A DNA stretch of 64,000 bases from Leucophora obtusa (taxonomy: Eukaryota; Arthropoda; Insecta; Diptera; Anthomyiidae): assembly GCA_949987735.1 (NCBI GenBank), contig OX465296.1, forward strand, positions 209,977,082 through 210,041,081. The letters run 5' to 3'. Both the position numbers and the translations under genes were made by a program. Every line of letters starts with the position of its first letter. The first letter of the stretch is position 1. Under the pieces are notes generated by a model. It worked only from the letters and a program-made list of their open reading frames with translations. It had not been told where the DNA came from and made no database searches. This document shows positions 22,896 to 34,575 of the stretch, in pieces.

Positions 22896-23189
22896 CCTAT
22901 TGGAAATTTTAACAAACTGTCACCGAACTGGCGCCTTTATATGAAATAGACTGGTCACTTTTACATGGCGTTGTCATAGGAGGGGGAAATTGACCCCTTG
23001 TGACATGTCACGAGACAAATCCTAGGACAGATTATTGAACTCTCATAAAAAACAAAGTTAAGGGACCTGTCCTGGGGTTTGTCTTGTGACATGTCACAAG
23101 GGGTCCTATGACAACGCCATGTAAAAGTGACCAGTCTATTACATATAAAGGGGCCAATTCGGTGACAGTTTGTTAAAATTTCCCGTAGG
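22896..23189. mobile_element. Foldback element, copy 2, both ends present
   Basis: Left end CCTATTGGAAATTTTAACAA, right end TTGTTAAAATTTCCCGTAGG. Arms read GTCACTTTTACATGGCGTTG and its reverse complement. The flanking octamers GAAATAAC and AAAATTAC match at 6 of 8 positions, compatible with an old 8-bp duplication. Compared with copy 1 the right arm has a short deletion near CAAGGGGTCCTATG. Confidence 0.85.
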
Positions 23190-23267
23190 AAAATTACCTT
23201 CTAAAAACTAATTTTCTGATAGATACAAACGAAATATTCCACTAGTACACCGAACCAATCCATTGGC

Positions 23268-24021
23268 TACACTCAAAAAAGTTTGACAGTTGTTTGTATA
23301 GTAATCAGTAGTTGTTATATTTAACGGAAATTACAGTTGTTTTTCTACAGAAAAATTCAAAACAACTTTTATGACGGTTATTTAAGATAACAACTAACGA
23401 AAAGTACTGTAATTTTGTAACAGTTGTTTAAAGCAGTTATTTTTAAAATCATAATAAACAACTACCAAAACAGTAATTTTACAGCAAACAGTTATTTTTG
23501 GTAGTTAATTAAAAAATAAAAAATGTCGTTGATTTTTTTTATTTAAAAATTCTTGTTTAGTTTATATTTGTTATTATTGATATATTTCTAGTTTGCAAAT
23601 AAAAATCAGAAACTTGTATTGTATCTCCAATGCTTAAAGCATAAAAACTGGAGAACGGTTTGGAATTTTTACTTCGAGTTTTTGTAATATTTTTTTGTGA
23701 TATTTTTGTAATCGAAAGAAAAAAAATAGTTTTTTTTATTAAAATATAACTTTTATAAACAAAAACATTTGACTATAAAAAACAGCAGTTTTTACCGATT
23801 TCGTCAATTGTTTTGAAATTTTTGTAGTAAAAATTTCTCAGTTAATTTTACGACATTAGTAGTTATTTTTAATGCATTTGTTAGTTATTTTTCAGGAGGT
23901 AAAAATAACACAATTTTTAGTTATTTTAAATGTAAATACCTTTGTCGCCTTTTTAACTGCATATAACTTTGTTTTAACTGACATTTTCAGTAGATTCTAC
24001 CGACAAACTTTAGTGAGTGTA
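23268..24021. mobile_element. TIR element TACACTCA...TGAGTGTA (CAGTTGTT-rich)
   Basis: Left TACACTCAAAAAAGTTTGAC, right ACTTTAGTGAGTGTA. The body is rich in AGTTGTTTT / AACAACT words in both orientations. No coding sequence. A related short element at 58614-58991 shares AAAATACAACT-type and GTTGTT words and the same termini. Confidence 0.7.
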
Positions 24022-24164
24022 ATATGTTTTCTCTTTGCTAATATCTGATTTATTTCTGCCATAGAAAAACGTTCACATTCTGACTACTTTTTCCATTAAA
24101 AATCGTTTATATACAATTTTAAGGTTTTGGGAACCTTTTCTATCGAAAATAAATTAATAAATTA

Positions 24165-24545
24165 TTTAATAATAATTATTTAATTTATTTAATTTATTAA
24201 CTTATTTAATTTATTTAATTTATTTAATTTGTTTAATTTATTTAATTTATTCGATTTATTTGATTTATTTAATTTATATAATTCATTTAATTTATTTAAT
24301 TTATTTTATTTATTTAGTTTATTTAATTTAATTTTTTCATTTAATTTATTTAATTTATCTAATTTATTTAATTTATTGAATTTATTTGATTTATTTAATT
24401 TATTTAATTCATTAAAATTTATTTATTTTATTTGATTTATTTAATTTATTTATTTAATTTATTTATTTAATTTATTTCATTTTATTTAGTTTAATTTATT
24501 TAATTTATTTTATTTTATTTTATTATATTTTATTATATTTATTTA
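24165..24545. repeat. TTTAATTTA 9-bp satellite
   Basis: Tandem TTTAATTTA/TTATTTAAT units with variants (TTCGATTTA, TTTTATTTA). The 9-bp period is a multiple of three, so one frame reads as a spurious Phe/Asn/Leu repeat. Confidence 0.9.
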
Positions 24546-24836
24546 ATGTTGATAAGTAAGAGTGGAAGTACAGCTAATATAATAAATATACACTAAACCT
24601 GATATGCTATTTAGTATTTGTCTAATTTAGTATAAGTCGAATTCTATTAGTTTAACCATAACCATAAAGCGATTTTAATATTCGCTTCCCTTTTGTGTAA
24701 TATGCAAGGTGTATTGTAAGGCCTTATATATAAATTCTAAAGAACTACCTCTTTTATCAAAAAAACAAGCTTGTGCTAAAAAGTATAAAGTAATTATAAA
24801 AAAATAAAATCTGATTTAAGCTATAAATTATCATGC
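24546..24836. other. Nothing recognised
   Basis: Short AT-rich spacer with CTAATTTAGTATAAG words; no gene seen. Confidence 0.3.
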
Positions 24837-24906
24837 AAGACGGTGGCTCAGTGGAAGAGTATCCGCCTGACACGCAGGAAGCCAGGGATCAAATCCCAAC
24901 GAAACA
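24837..24906 (+). pseudogene. tRNA-Val-like sequence (GAC anticodon loop)
   Basis: A box GGTGGCTCAGTGGAAGAG, anticodon arm TCCGC-CTGACAC-GCAGG (would read GAC) and T arm CAGGG-ATCAAAT-CCC. The loop CTGACACGCAG is one base from the eukaryotic tRNA-Val loop. The B box is degenerate (GGATCAAATCC) and the acceptor stem does not pair. A T-run that could stop RNA polymerase III follows at about 24916-24922. Confidence 0.6.
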
Positions 24907-26470
24907 CATGTGTAAGTTTTTTTTATTTATTTTAAAATTTAATTCGTAAATTCTATTTTGAGAATATCTATTTTTAGAAACTCGCTTATTCTTTTTATTA
25001 TTAGAACACCTTCTTTTACTAAAAATCAAAGGTGTTCTGTAAGAAAAATAGTAACTAGCTACCATTGCGATTCCAAAGAATCGATTGCATTTAGTCTCAC
25101 GCCTTGTTAAAAGAAACAAGTTGGTAATCCAATTGGGAAGGCGTTCTACCAAAAATACCTGATTCCCAACTCGATTCCCTATTTTGAAAATTTTTTGCTG
25201 GGAAGGAATAAAAAGTTTAAACAAATTGCAAAAGAATTTGAAAAATGTAAAACACAATTCACAGCTTCAAAAGAATTTAATTGTTTCCAGTGTAGAAAAT
25301 GTAATGAAGTATGATTAATTTTTGGACCACCATTAAAGATACCAACTTATTTTTTCCACTTACTTTAAAGCATATAATAATGAGTGACTAATAATTAGTT
25401 ACTTATCCATTATTTCATAATAAAAAATAATGCGTTACCAATAATGACATATTTTTATTATTACTGCAAACAGGGGTATGGCATCACCAAAAAATAAGTT
25501 ATAAAAATATCGTTATCACTAGATGGCACTTTGTTCAAAAAATTGACAATTTTCTATTTAAATAATAACAAACAACAAAGCAAAATAAAACAAACGGATA
25601 TCTCAAATCTTATTATTTGAATACATTCAGCAGTTTTTGAGTTTTAAAATATAGGCTCAGCTGATACTAAACTGATACTAAATAGTTACTCAGGTAATAC
25701 TAAATTTCAGCGCCCTCTACCGGTGAATAGTGTAAGTTTTGATTACATATGTTAGTGCATAAGCTTAAGAGCACCCATATGTACCAAAGTGTTATTTTTC
25801 CAGCTCTCCGCACACTTTAGGATAGGTTGAGAGTAAAAAATAAGATATGTGCAAAAATTAGGTTTCTGCGGTTTAAACCGGCCAGACCGTTTATATTTAT
25901 GGCCTCAAAATTATCCTAAGAAAGATTCATTGATTTATCCATCTATAAATCTTAAATTAGAAGCTTCTTTCTGGTGACTAAGTTACATAACTGTTGTTTG
26001 CACAATGAAAAGGCAAACATTTTCTTTATACAAACTTTTAACCCTCTCATGACCGTTAGTGGTGTCTTAAGCGGAAAACATCATAATTTTTGTTAAAACT
26101 AAACTTTCAATATATCTTATTTAATTTTGGATATCTATAAATAGATTAAAAGCAAAATAAGATTTTTTTTAATATTTCGTCCATTCCATGACAGACAGGA
26201 CAAAAACTGATTCTGAGTTATAGATTTAGGCTTGTATTCACAAAAAAAGTTTCGAACTTTACTAGAGTTTAATAAAGCAAATTAACATGGAAAACAACAA
26301 CAAAAATCGTTCAATTAGCCTCCAATAAGACAACATGTTTTTTTGAATAAGCATGTTATTAAGTATGTGCACTATTAAACCATATGAATATTTCATTTTA
26401 GGTATAGGATGTGTTCAGCAAACTTATGTAACACTACGTGGTACACTTTTGTGGAACTATTTAATGCTTT
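24907..26470. other. AT-rich spacer with a CCAGTGTA-type end
   Basis: CCAGTGTAGAAAATGTAATG at about 25289 resembles the terminus of the 7861/53852 TIR family, and TAATAATGAGTGACTAATAA words follow. No gene. A TTAACCCTCTCATGACCG start at about 26038 looks like a piggyBac-type end without a partner I could find. Confidence 0.35.
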
Positions 26471-26556
26471 AGCTCTTTAATTTAAAGGACTTTTTTGGTC
26501 CCGTTTTAAAAAGGAACAAAAAAGACCCGTAAGTTGAAGACTTAGAGGGTTAACAT
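26471..26556. repeat. ~95-bp TTAACCCTCTA palindrome, partial copy
   Basis: Right half GTAAGTTGAAGACTTAGAGG-GTTAA and left half AGCTCTTTAATTTAAAGGAC. Same unit as at 33325, 33675, 39645, 39965 and 40462. Confidence 0.65.
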
Positions 26557-26824
26557 GTTCCACAGAAATATTCCTCGTAGTATTTTATATATGTTCCCCA
26601 GCAAAAAAAATTGGAAGTAATGCTTTACAAACTACTTCTTTCACTGCTTCACAAGTATCCGTTAGCGTATTTTTACTGCTTTTTTAGAAGTTATCCTGAA
26701 CATCTTCAAAAATCACTTCTTTCATTGCTTGCAAAGTATCCGTTATTACGTTTTAACAGCTTTTTTAAAATTACTTCTGAACAAAATCCAAAAAATCACT
26801 TAAAGATTGCTACTAAAAAGTAAT

Positions 26825-26910
26825 TGCTCTAAAAGTGATCGTAAAAAGTGATTTTGGTATCATTTAGCATTTCTAAACAGAGGGTCGCGGGCTCGATTCC
26901 CGGCGGGACC
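26825..26910 (+). pseudogene. tRNA-like unit 1 of the double element
   Basis: Clear T arm CGCGGGCTCGATTCCCGGCG with B box; the 5' half (TTGCTCTAAAAGTGATC) is a worn A box. The partner at 54671-54740 has GGGTTCGATTCCCG. A T-run follows immediately (ATATTTTTTTATTTTT), a possible Pol III stop. Anticodon cannot be assigned. Confidence 0.55.
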
Positions 26911-27826
26911 AATATTTTTTTATTTTTTTTTTAATTTTTTCTTATTCTATTAATTTTTTTTAATATTTATAAATAATTTGTTTAAATTCAATATTTTTTA
27001 ATTTTTTAAATTTTAAAATATGTATGTATAAAAAAGTGGTGAGAAATTGCTTTTTATGCACCTGTAAAAATAGTACTGAAAACAATACTGAATTGGAGTG
27101 CACTTTTCACACTTGTTTAATAAGTACTTTTATTGAAGAGAATAAGCAAAAATAGCCGTTTTTTCTAATCACTTGGATTTAATAAATCCAAAAAGTATTT
27201 CTAAAAGTGCTCAACAGATGGGGTTAGATTCTTCCTATTTTAAAAAAATTTTCTGTCCGACACTTCTTTCACCCTAATTTTTAATACCGAATTCGATGAT
27301 GAAGGATTTTACTTTAACTTTTAATTTATAATTATATTTTACATAAAACAGCGATAAACAGTCTGCCTTTTCAGTTTTATCACTTCAATTTATATTTTTA
27401 CACAATTGAAAAATTCCATTGCAATATTTAATATTCACTAATTGGATTTAATTAAATTACTTACTGTAGAGTGAAAAATTGCCATTTCTATTTGAGCTAT
27501 TTCTCCATGTCCAAGATGAAAAATATGTATGTAGTTTTTTTTTCTAAACATATTTCATAAAAAAAAATTTAATAAAAACCTTTTATTTGTTAGTTTTTCA
27601 ATTTTTTTGTTTCTCTTTTAATTTTTATTCGTATTTTTTTCTGACATTAAATTAATAGGCTGTTTCATATATTTGTGCTTTTATTGTGGATTTATTAAAT
27701 CCAGCTTTTTTTTGGATTTAATAAATCCATTTTTTGTATGTAAAATTCTAAATCCAGGTGATTAAAAAACACGCTAAATATCTCGCAGTAGCAAAGTGGT
27801 GTTTTTCTGTCAGTCAACTTTCATAT

Positions 27827-27899
27827 CAAAGAATAGCTCAGCGGTAGAGCGCTAGACTAGCAATCGTGAGGTCGCAAGTTGGATACCCTGTGGCGGCAA
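27827..27899 (+). pseudogene. tRNA-Ala(AGC)-like unit 2 of the double element
   Basis: A box TAGCTCAGCGGTAGAGCGC is canonical; the anticodon arm is CTAGA-CTAGCAA-TCGTG (AGC, Ala). The B box is worn (AGTTGGATACC). The partner at 54482-54540 keeps AAGTTCGATACC but has lost part of the D arm, so the two copies have complementary damage. Confidence 0.65.
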
Positions 27900-28194
27900 T
27901 AAAAAAACTTTTGTAAAATAAAAAAAACAATATAATGTTTTTGCCAAGATTTTTTTTTTAATTTTTAACTGGTGAAAAACAGCTTGCTTTGCACTCGTTC
28001 AAAAAGTGCTGAAAGAATGTTGAAGTGGGAGACTCCTCTCCTGTGACAACTCAATGTTAAAATCATTAGTGTTTATGTTAAAAAAGAAGTACATCTAGAT
28101 CATCATTTGTATTGCTTTTTCTACTGCTTCGGCATCTCTTTTTTTACTGGGTCGCTGAACAGATCCTATATCTAAAATGGAAGATTCACATAGT

Positions 28195-28580
28195 TTGCTC
28201 CTAAAATCCAGGTTTGTGGAACATTTGGGCGCCAATTCTGAATAAGTGCGAAATTAACCCTTAAACACATTTTAAGTTTTGACTTATTTCTGACATTGAA
28301 CTAAAATTTGCAACTTTAATGTCTTCTGAGACTTAGAGCAGAATTTCATGACAAACATTTTTTTGAAACATTTTAACCTTCTAGCACTTTAATTAAAGGG
28401 AATTTTTGGCCCCTTTTAAATTTCGTTCTTATTCAGAATTGACGCTCAATACAGCTCCCATATGTGCAAAAGTGTTCTTTTTTTTCACCTGCCCACGCAC
28501 TTTCCGGTACACTAATCCTCTTGGATTAAATCAGGACAGTCACCCGTGGCTTTTAGCCCAAAGGTTTTACAGAAAAATAC
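28195..28580. repeat. Fragment of the 39390-40812 palindromic element
   Basis: AAATCCAGGTTTGTGGAACA, AACCCTTAAACACATTTTAA, CTTCTGAGACTTAGAGCAGA and TTAACCTTCTAGCACTTTAA match segments of the 39.4-40.8 kb element and of 33190-33880. Confidence 0.65.
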
Positions 28581-28644
28581 TAAATGCGCATATCTACAGC
28601 CAATAATTTGACTAGCATTTTTTCATACACACTTCATCCATATT

Positions 28645-28994
28645 TTAAAACAAAAAATCATTGATCATGGTGTGGTAACGATCTCCATTGATCATAGCGC
28701 GAGCTGCAGCTTTATTCTTGAAGAAATTAGGTATAATGATGCCAACTGCGTGTAAACCGTACCAAACGGTGTATGTTTTTGGATGTAATGGAGTCTGCTG
28801 TGGATTGGTTTCACTAATATGCGGCAATTTTGTTTATTAACAAACCTGTTAAGCCAAAAATGAGCCTCATCGCTGAATACAATTTTGCATCTATAAGTTG
28901 CGCGAATTGATGACTGATTTTCAAAGTAAATCTGGATAATTTGGTATCGTTGTTCAAGCGTTGTTCTATCAAGCTCAAAAAAAGAAAATTTCAT
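28645..28994 (-). pseudogene. Mariner/Tc1-like transposase fragment, internally deleted and frameshifted
   Basis: The minus-strand frame 28994-28692 starts with a helix-turn-helix-type stretch QRYQIIQIYFENQSSIRATY and goes directly into FSDEAHFWLNRFVNKQNCRI, where the catalytic-type Asp (SDEAHF) is seen. A shift to the 28827-28645 frame continues NPQQTPLHPKTYTVWYGLHA, GIIIPNFFKN and NGDRYHTMINDF. This is the arrangement of insect DUF4817/DDE transposases from memory, but the DNA-binding part abuts the DDE part, so several hundred bases in the middle are missing. No terminal repeats were found. Dead copy. Confidence 0.75.
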
Positions 28995-30235
28995 AAAAAA
29001 GATTTTTTTTAATGTTGGAAAAATGAAGTTCCGTTTTTTTTTGCATCTACGAAAATTTCAAACCTTAAAAATCATAAAATACTAAATTCCGCCGATTTCA
29101 CTTTAGCTTTTTAAATATTGTCTCATCAGTCCAAAAAGTTGTTTCAATCCGATTGATCATTTTTCAAACTCATAAAACACTGCATAAGTATTCAAATTCA
29201 CAAGAACAGAATTTTGGATGCTCTCGTTTCTTCCGGGCCAGGCTGACCGGTTTTTTTTTAATTTTAAAAAACGAAACCGGGATTTTAAAAATTTTAACTA
29301 TTGGGAAAAACCGAAAACCGGTTTTCCAGAAATGTCGAATAACCGATCAACCTAATTATAAAAACTTTTTGTAACGAAGAGTTTTAGATTGTGAGAAACT
29401 TTTCCACTGAAAAATCATTAGGGGCTTTCATATAAACTCGTATTCTACTCGTAAACGGTGAAAACCTGGTATATTTATGAGTTTAATGTCAAACTCCATA
29501 CATAAAAAATATGGTTTGTATTTATACAAGGTTTACAAGAAATTTACGAGTTTATATGATAACCCCTGTTGTGATTTTCGTGGTAAAATTCAAATTTCGA
29601 TTTTTTTTTTATTTTTTTTTTTTTTGTAGACTCAAAATGAATAAATCCTCCTTAACTAAAGCTTGAAATTACAAAAGAACCTTTATTTCGATGAAATTTC
29701 AACATTTTGTTGCAAATAGGTTAAATATAGCTCTTGTTAAAAGAATGTATTTTAACAAAAATTTAATAAAAGTTAGTTAAATTAAGTGCATAGCAGATTC
29801 ACATATACGATATATTAATAGACTTCTTTTAGATGGTTTAGTTCGTTTGCATTTGAAATACTGAACAAATGATTTCTAGCAAAATATTATTATTTTCAAT
29901 ATAAATTTTTGGTGTTCATACATACATACATACATTCTACAATATGTATATTTTTTCTATTATTTCAAAGTCATAAACCTTCTTGACAAATAAGGAATTT
30001 TTCATTGAGTTATTGACTTCTTATTGTCAATTTTCAACAACAGACCATTTGTAAGTGATCTTTGTGTTTTGTGTTGATTAACAGTTCATTAACTCCACCC
30101 AATGTACTTTTGAAAAATGCTTCAAGGATAATCCTAAAGGTTACGCAATAATGATATGAACTTGAGTTAATGATATGTGGATAATAATATGCACTGGGTA
30201 TGACTTTATTGATAGGATTGAAAAAGAGCTAAAGC
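28995..30235. other. AT-rich spacer
   Basis: No gene. Contains an ACCGG-rich stretch (about 29240-29345: ACCGGTTTTTT, AAACCGGGATTTT) resembling 41340-41470, and a CATACATACATACAT run near 29926. Confidence 0.35.
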
Positions 30236-30252
30236 GGGGGGGGGGGGGGGGG
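30236..30252 (+). repeat. Homopolymer G17
   Basis: An uninterrupted run of 17 G in otherwise AT-rich DNA. Confidence 0.9.
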
Positions 30253-30329
30253 CGTTTTTAGGTATTATTTCTTCATCGTTTTAAATTTTTACAATTATCA
30301 ATTGCATGTTGTTTGTTAAAATTTAAATA

Positions 30330-30768
30330 AATTTTTTTGCTAAATACTAGTAAAATAAGAACAGCAGTTATGTTTGAGCTAAATTTTCGTTAATGGAAAA
30401 TAGCAAATTAACCTGCTAAAGCACAAAATTATGCTAAATAATTTGTCGCATAAAAACTCACAAAGAATTTAAAAATTTCGAAGTTTTTTTCGATTTTTTT
30501 TAAATGCAAATAAAAATCGAGCCTTTCGAAATCACCAGTTTACATTTTTTTAGCAAATATTTCTGCTGATTTTAGCAGGATAGACTGATATTTGCATTCA
30601 ACTAAATTTAGCTTAAAAATAGCAAAAATTTTGTAGATGTAACAGTTTATTTTTGCTATTTTTTGTCTACTAAAGTTTGCTAATTTCAGCAGTTTTTCTG
30701 CAGCATCATTTTTAACTAATTTTAGTAAATTTTTCTGCTATTTTTACACATTTATTTCTATGAGTGTA
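30330..30768. mobile_element. 'AGCAAA / TTTGCTAA' MITE family, copy with right end
   Basis: TTTTTTGCTAAATACTAGTA at the start, TTTAGCAAATATTTCTGCTG inside and the terminus TTTATTTCTATGAGTGTA at the end; same order as 37649-38364. Left terminus missing. Confidence 0.7.
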
Positions 30769-30872
30769 TATGTTAAGGAACCAATCTTGGAAATCTTACA
30801 CAACTCTGTTTTTGCGAGAGTTCAGTGAAACGTTCTTGGTTAGTCCTGATTGTGGCAGATTTTGTGACAGTT

Positions 30873-30895
30873 TATAAAAATTTCCTGTAGGTCTG
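30873..30895. repeat. Fragment of the CCTACGGG foldback end
   Basis: GTGACAGTTTATAAAAATTT then CCTGTAGG matches the right end of the foldback copy at 22896-23189. Confidence 0.55.
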
Positions 30896-31042
30896 TTTTG
30901 AATTTAGTTTGGTATCAAACTGTCACGAAGCAACAAGAATTTTAGTTTAGGGCATCTTAAAGATTTGCTCATTCTATTTATTGTATCTCATTATTTTAAT
31001 TAAATAGAAACTAATATTATTTTCTTTATTAATATCTATAAT

Positions 31043-31778
31043 ATCACTCAAAATAATATGTCGTTGGCAGATCAGACAAATTTTTTGCTTTAACAAAATG
31101 TATTCCTGTTTTTTTTTGGCTTAAAATAAAATTTGTTGATTTCACATTTTTTTTTTTTTTTGTTAAATTTAAACAAATCTAAATTTAAGTAAAAACTAAC
31201 GCTCTGTATAATTGAGCGTAAAAATTTTTTGAAATTATAGTGTCTGGCGACCTTTCCAAGATGTGGTCCTTATCACATCTCGCTTAGTTTTCGAGATATT
31301 GGCCATTTTATGAAATGGGAAATTTTTATTCAAAATTTCCGAGGGCCCAAGGCTTCACCAAGGTCCATTTTAGGATAGAGGTAATCTTTTAGTTAGGAGT
31401 AGGCGTAATTTTCGTCAATTTTACTCTATCTCTTAGTTTTAGTTTTCGAGATTTGGGCCATTTTAAAAACTCAGGAGGGAGAGCAATAATGACGTCCCTT
31501 AAAACTTCAAAAACTTTGTTGGCGGCATCTACAAGGTAAGGTAGAAGCATTAAAGTATTATATTTTAACAAATAAATTGTGTAAAATTTAACAAATGGGT
31601 TTTTAAAAATTAGTTATGAATAATTTTGAAAATTAAAATTAATTAGTATTGTGTTAAATGAAGAAAACTAAAATCTTTGTTTAAACCAGTTTTTAAACTA
31701 AAAATTTGTTAAAAATCAGTCAAATCGATTCGAAAGCCGTTTGACAGATTTTTTACTGATGTATTGCTTTAAGTGTAG
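31043..31778. mobile_element. TACACTCAAAATAATACGTC TIR element, copy C
   Basis: Left TCACTCAAAATAATATGTC, right CTGATGTATTGCTTTAAGTG then TA. Two internal TTAGTTTTCGAGATATTGGC-type words as in copy B, with no large insertion. Non-coding. Confidence 0.8.
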
Positions 31779-32083
31779 GCATACTGTTATTTTACGTCAC
31801 AAAAAGGACAAGAATATTAAAAACATATGAAAGAAGGCTTATTGTCACTCAAAGGTAAATGTTGTAAACAATAAATTTATAAGAAAACAAACAAGTTCAA
31901 GGTTCAAGGCACACAAGGTCAAAAATAACTCAAACTGAAGAGGACACATCAAAATAACAACAAGTTAAGACTATAATAATACAATTGAAAAACAAATGAT
32001 TCATCTGAAAATAATGACAAATGATGCATTACAAAATAATCGAAAAGAAAGAGAAAAGTTGATATTTGAATTTGAGGAGGTTA

Positions 32084-32215
32084 AACACACTCATAGAAAT
32101 AAAATTGTAAAAATAGAAGAAAAATTAGTTAAAAATTGGCAAAAAAAAACTGCTGGAATTAGCAGTTTTTTTGCTAAATACTAGTAAAAATAACTGCAGT
32201 ACATATAAAACTGTT
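32084..32215. mobile_element. 'AGCAAA' MITE family, left-end fragment
   Basis: ACACTCATAGAAATAAAATT then AAAAACTGCTGGAATTAGCA and TTTTGCTAAATACTAGTA match the left end of the full copy at 37649. Confidence 0.65.
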
Positions 32216-33189
32216 AAATTAAAAAAATTTACATATATTTAGTTAGAATATTCTTCTACCTCAAGTCCAAATTCTAATATGATATTGTCATATTAGATTT
32301 TTATTTGTTGTTTCAAAAAGGGTTGATCATTTTCATGATAGACAATACAATTGTTTCGTAGACATCACTCTACTCTTCAGTTGTCCGCTAAGAAAATGAT
32401 AACTTTCCTACTCAAAACGAGAAAATTTCGTTATATTTTACTTAACTTTTAGTTAATTAAAAATAACAAATTACCCTGGTGAAATCCGCAAGCAAATTTT
32501 ACTGAATGTTAGTAAACATAACTGATAACATTTTTTTACAATTTTGAAACATCTGACAAAATTTTTAAAAATTACTGGGTTGTTACTGTTACAGTTGACT
32601 GTTTAATGAAAAAATACTGTTTCGGCAATTATTTATTGTAATATTAAAAATAACTACTTTTAACAACTAAAACAAATCGTCGCACTAAGGTTCATCCCAT
32701 AGACAAAAATCAAAAAAATATTTTTTATCTCAAATTGTGATTGAAGGAGGATTTTTTTAAACATAAGAAAGTAACTCAAACAAATGTGAAAAAAAATATT
32801 TGGTGTGATTGCTTTTGCCGCCAAGAGAGGGCGCAAAACTCAGAGAATTTTATGCAAAAATGACTTAACAGAAAAATGGGTTTTAATTGTTTCACGAAAA
32901 TAATTCTCAAAAATACATTTTTCTAAAAACTTTCGAAGATTTTTTTTTAATTACTTCAATATATTTATAGTTCAATTAAAATATGGATTTTAGTATATGT
33001 TTACAAAACAATTATTTTTTATTGCTCCGAAAAACAAATTTTTTTTGTTGAAAATCCAAAAATGACTTAAGTTTGATGGAGTATAAAAAAAATTATATAA
33101 AATTAGATTTTTTTTCTTTTCATTAAAAAATTAATTACTATTTTTTACCACAAATTAAAAAAAATGGATTTTTTGAAATGCCTAAATTC
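32216..33189. other. AT-rich spacer, no gene
   Basis: Nothing supported; A/T homopolymer-rich. Confidence 0.35.
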
Positions 33190-33880
33190 ATGATTTTTAC
33201 ACAAATTTCACGCATTTAAGAGTGTGTAGTTAGTATTCAAACCATGTGAACCTGCCACTTTAGGTATAGGATGTGTTGAGCGGACTTTTGTAAAACACTA
33301 CGAGAAACATTATTGTGAAATATTATAACCCTCTAACTCTTCAATGAAAGGGAATTTTTTGGGCCGTTTTTAAAAAGGGACAAAAAAGAAGTTTAAGAGC
33401 TAGAGGGTTAAAATGTTCCACAAAAATGTTCTTCGTAGTGTTTTACATAAGTTCGCTGAACACATCCTATACCTAAAATGGAAGATTCCCATGGTTTCTC
33501 CCTAAAATCCAGGTTTGTGGGACATTTGAGCGCCAATTCTGAATAAGTACGAAATTAACCCTTAAACACATTTTAAGTTTTTACTTATTACTGGCATTTA
33601 AGTTAAATTTTCAATACTGATGCCTTCAGAGACTTATAGTAGAATTTCATGACAAATATTTTGGCGGAACATTTTAACCTTCTAGCTCTTCAACTTACGG
33701 GTCGTTTTTGTCCCCTTTTAAAAAAAGGGCCAAAAAAGTCCCTTTAATTGAAGAGATAGAAGGTTAAAATGTTCCACAAAGATATTTCTCGTAGTGTTTT
33801 ACATAAGTTCGCTGAACATACTGTATGCCTAAAATGGAGGATTCACATGGTTTCCTATATTAATCCGATTTAATTTTTTT
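33190..33880. repeat. Partial copy of the 39.4-kb palindromic element
   Basis: Contains GGTATAGGATGTGTTGAGCG, two ~90-bp TTAACCCTCTA.../...TAGAGGGTTAA palindromes (33325-33412 and 33675-33768) and, reversed, CGCTGAACACATCCTATACC. Lacks the TACACTGTAC termini. Confidence 0.75.
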
Positions 33881-34575
33881 TAAAAGCCATTTTCTGTGAA
33901 AGGCAGTTTTTTTTATTAATGAAAACAAATTTGGCACAAATATGGCTTGACCTTATGTCAATTCACGTGCTAAATTTCATCGCAATCGGATAATTTTTGC
34001 AGGTTTTATAAAGATTTTAAAATAAAGGATATATGGCAGGACTAAGAGTCCTTGGTTCGATTTTGATAAAAAATTGACACAAATGTTTCCAGTGCTATGG
34101 ATACTTTTTGTAATTTTACGTCCATTTATGTAGCTAATATATTATTTTTAAATTTCATGACCTATGGGAGATGGGCGTGTCCTTGGCCCGATATTTCCAA
34201 AAATTAAAATTTTTCTTAACTAAGTGGTTTTATGTCAGTATACCAAATTTCAAAACTCTGTCTTCACTCCTTCTATTTTTGTCCAACCGTTATATGGGGA
34301 CGAAGCACTGTGCGCCGAGGTCAAATGTAAATTTTTTGATATTTTTTGTTTTTCATGAAAATGTATCGAAACATTTTGTTATATTTTACGGATTATGATG
34401 AAAGTTGGCTATTTTCTTAAGTCTAAAATTAATATTTGTAAAGACGAAAAAATATAAATATGCATTATACATATGCAATTTTTAAAATACACTGTTTGAA
34501 AAAAAAAAAAATCTCCGCTATATAAGCTAAGAAACCTTTAAATTATGGATTTAACAAAAAACAATGAAATGCCCT
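33881..34575. other. Possible transposon-derived spacer
   Basis: No gene. The text around 34160-34330 (GGGAGATGGGCGTGTCCTTG) has a composition unlike its neighbours and may be an old mobile-element remnant; nothing diagnostic. Confidence 0.3.

Larger units (their letters stand above)
26597..28151 (+). mobile_element. CCCAGCAAAAAA element with two tRNA-like units, long copy
   Basis: Left CCCAGCAAAAAAAATTGGAA, right GCATCTCTTTTTTTACTGGG. A first part with CACTTCTTTCATTGCTTGCA words leads to tRNA-like unit 1 (26825-26910). After a central, probably nested, stretch (about 27170-27775, bounded by GGATTTAATAAATCC palindromes) comes unit 2 (27827-27899) and a tail with TGTGACAACTCAATGTTAAA. The reverse copy at 54231-54892 has the same order without the central stretch. 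No protein coding. Confidence 0.75.

Noticed and set aside
24229..24435. Phe/Asn/Leu-rich 68-codon frame
   Set aside because: Direct translation of the TTTAATTTA satellite.
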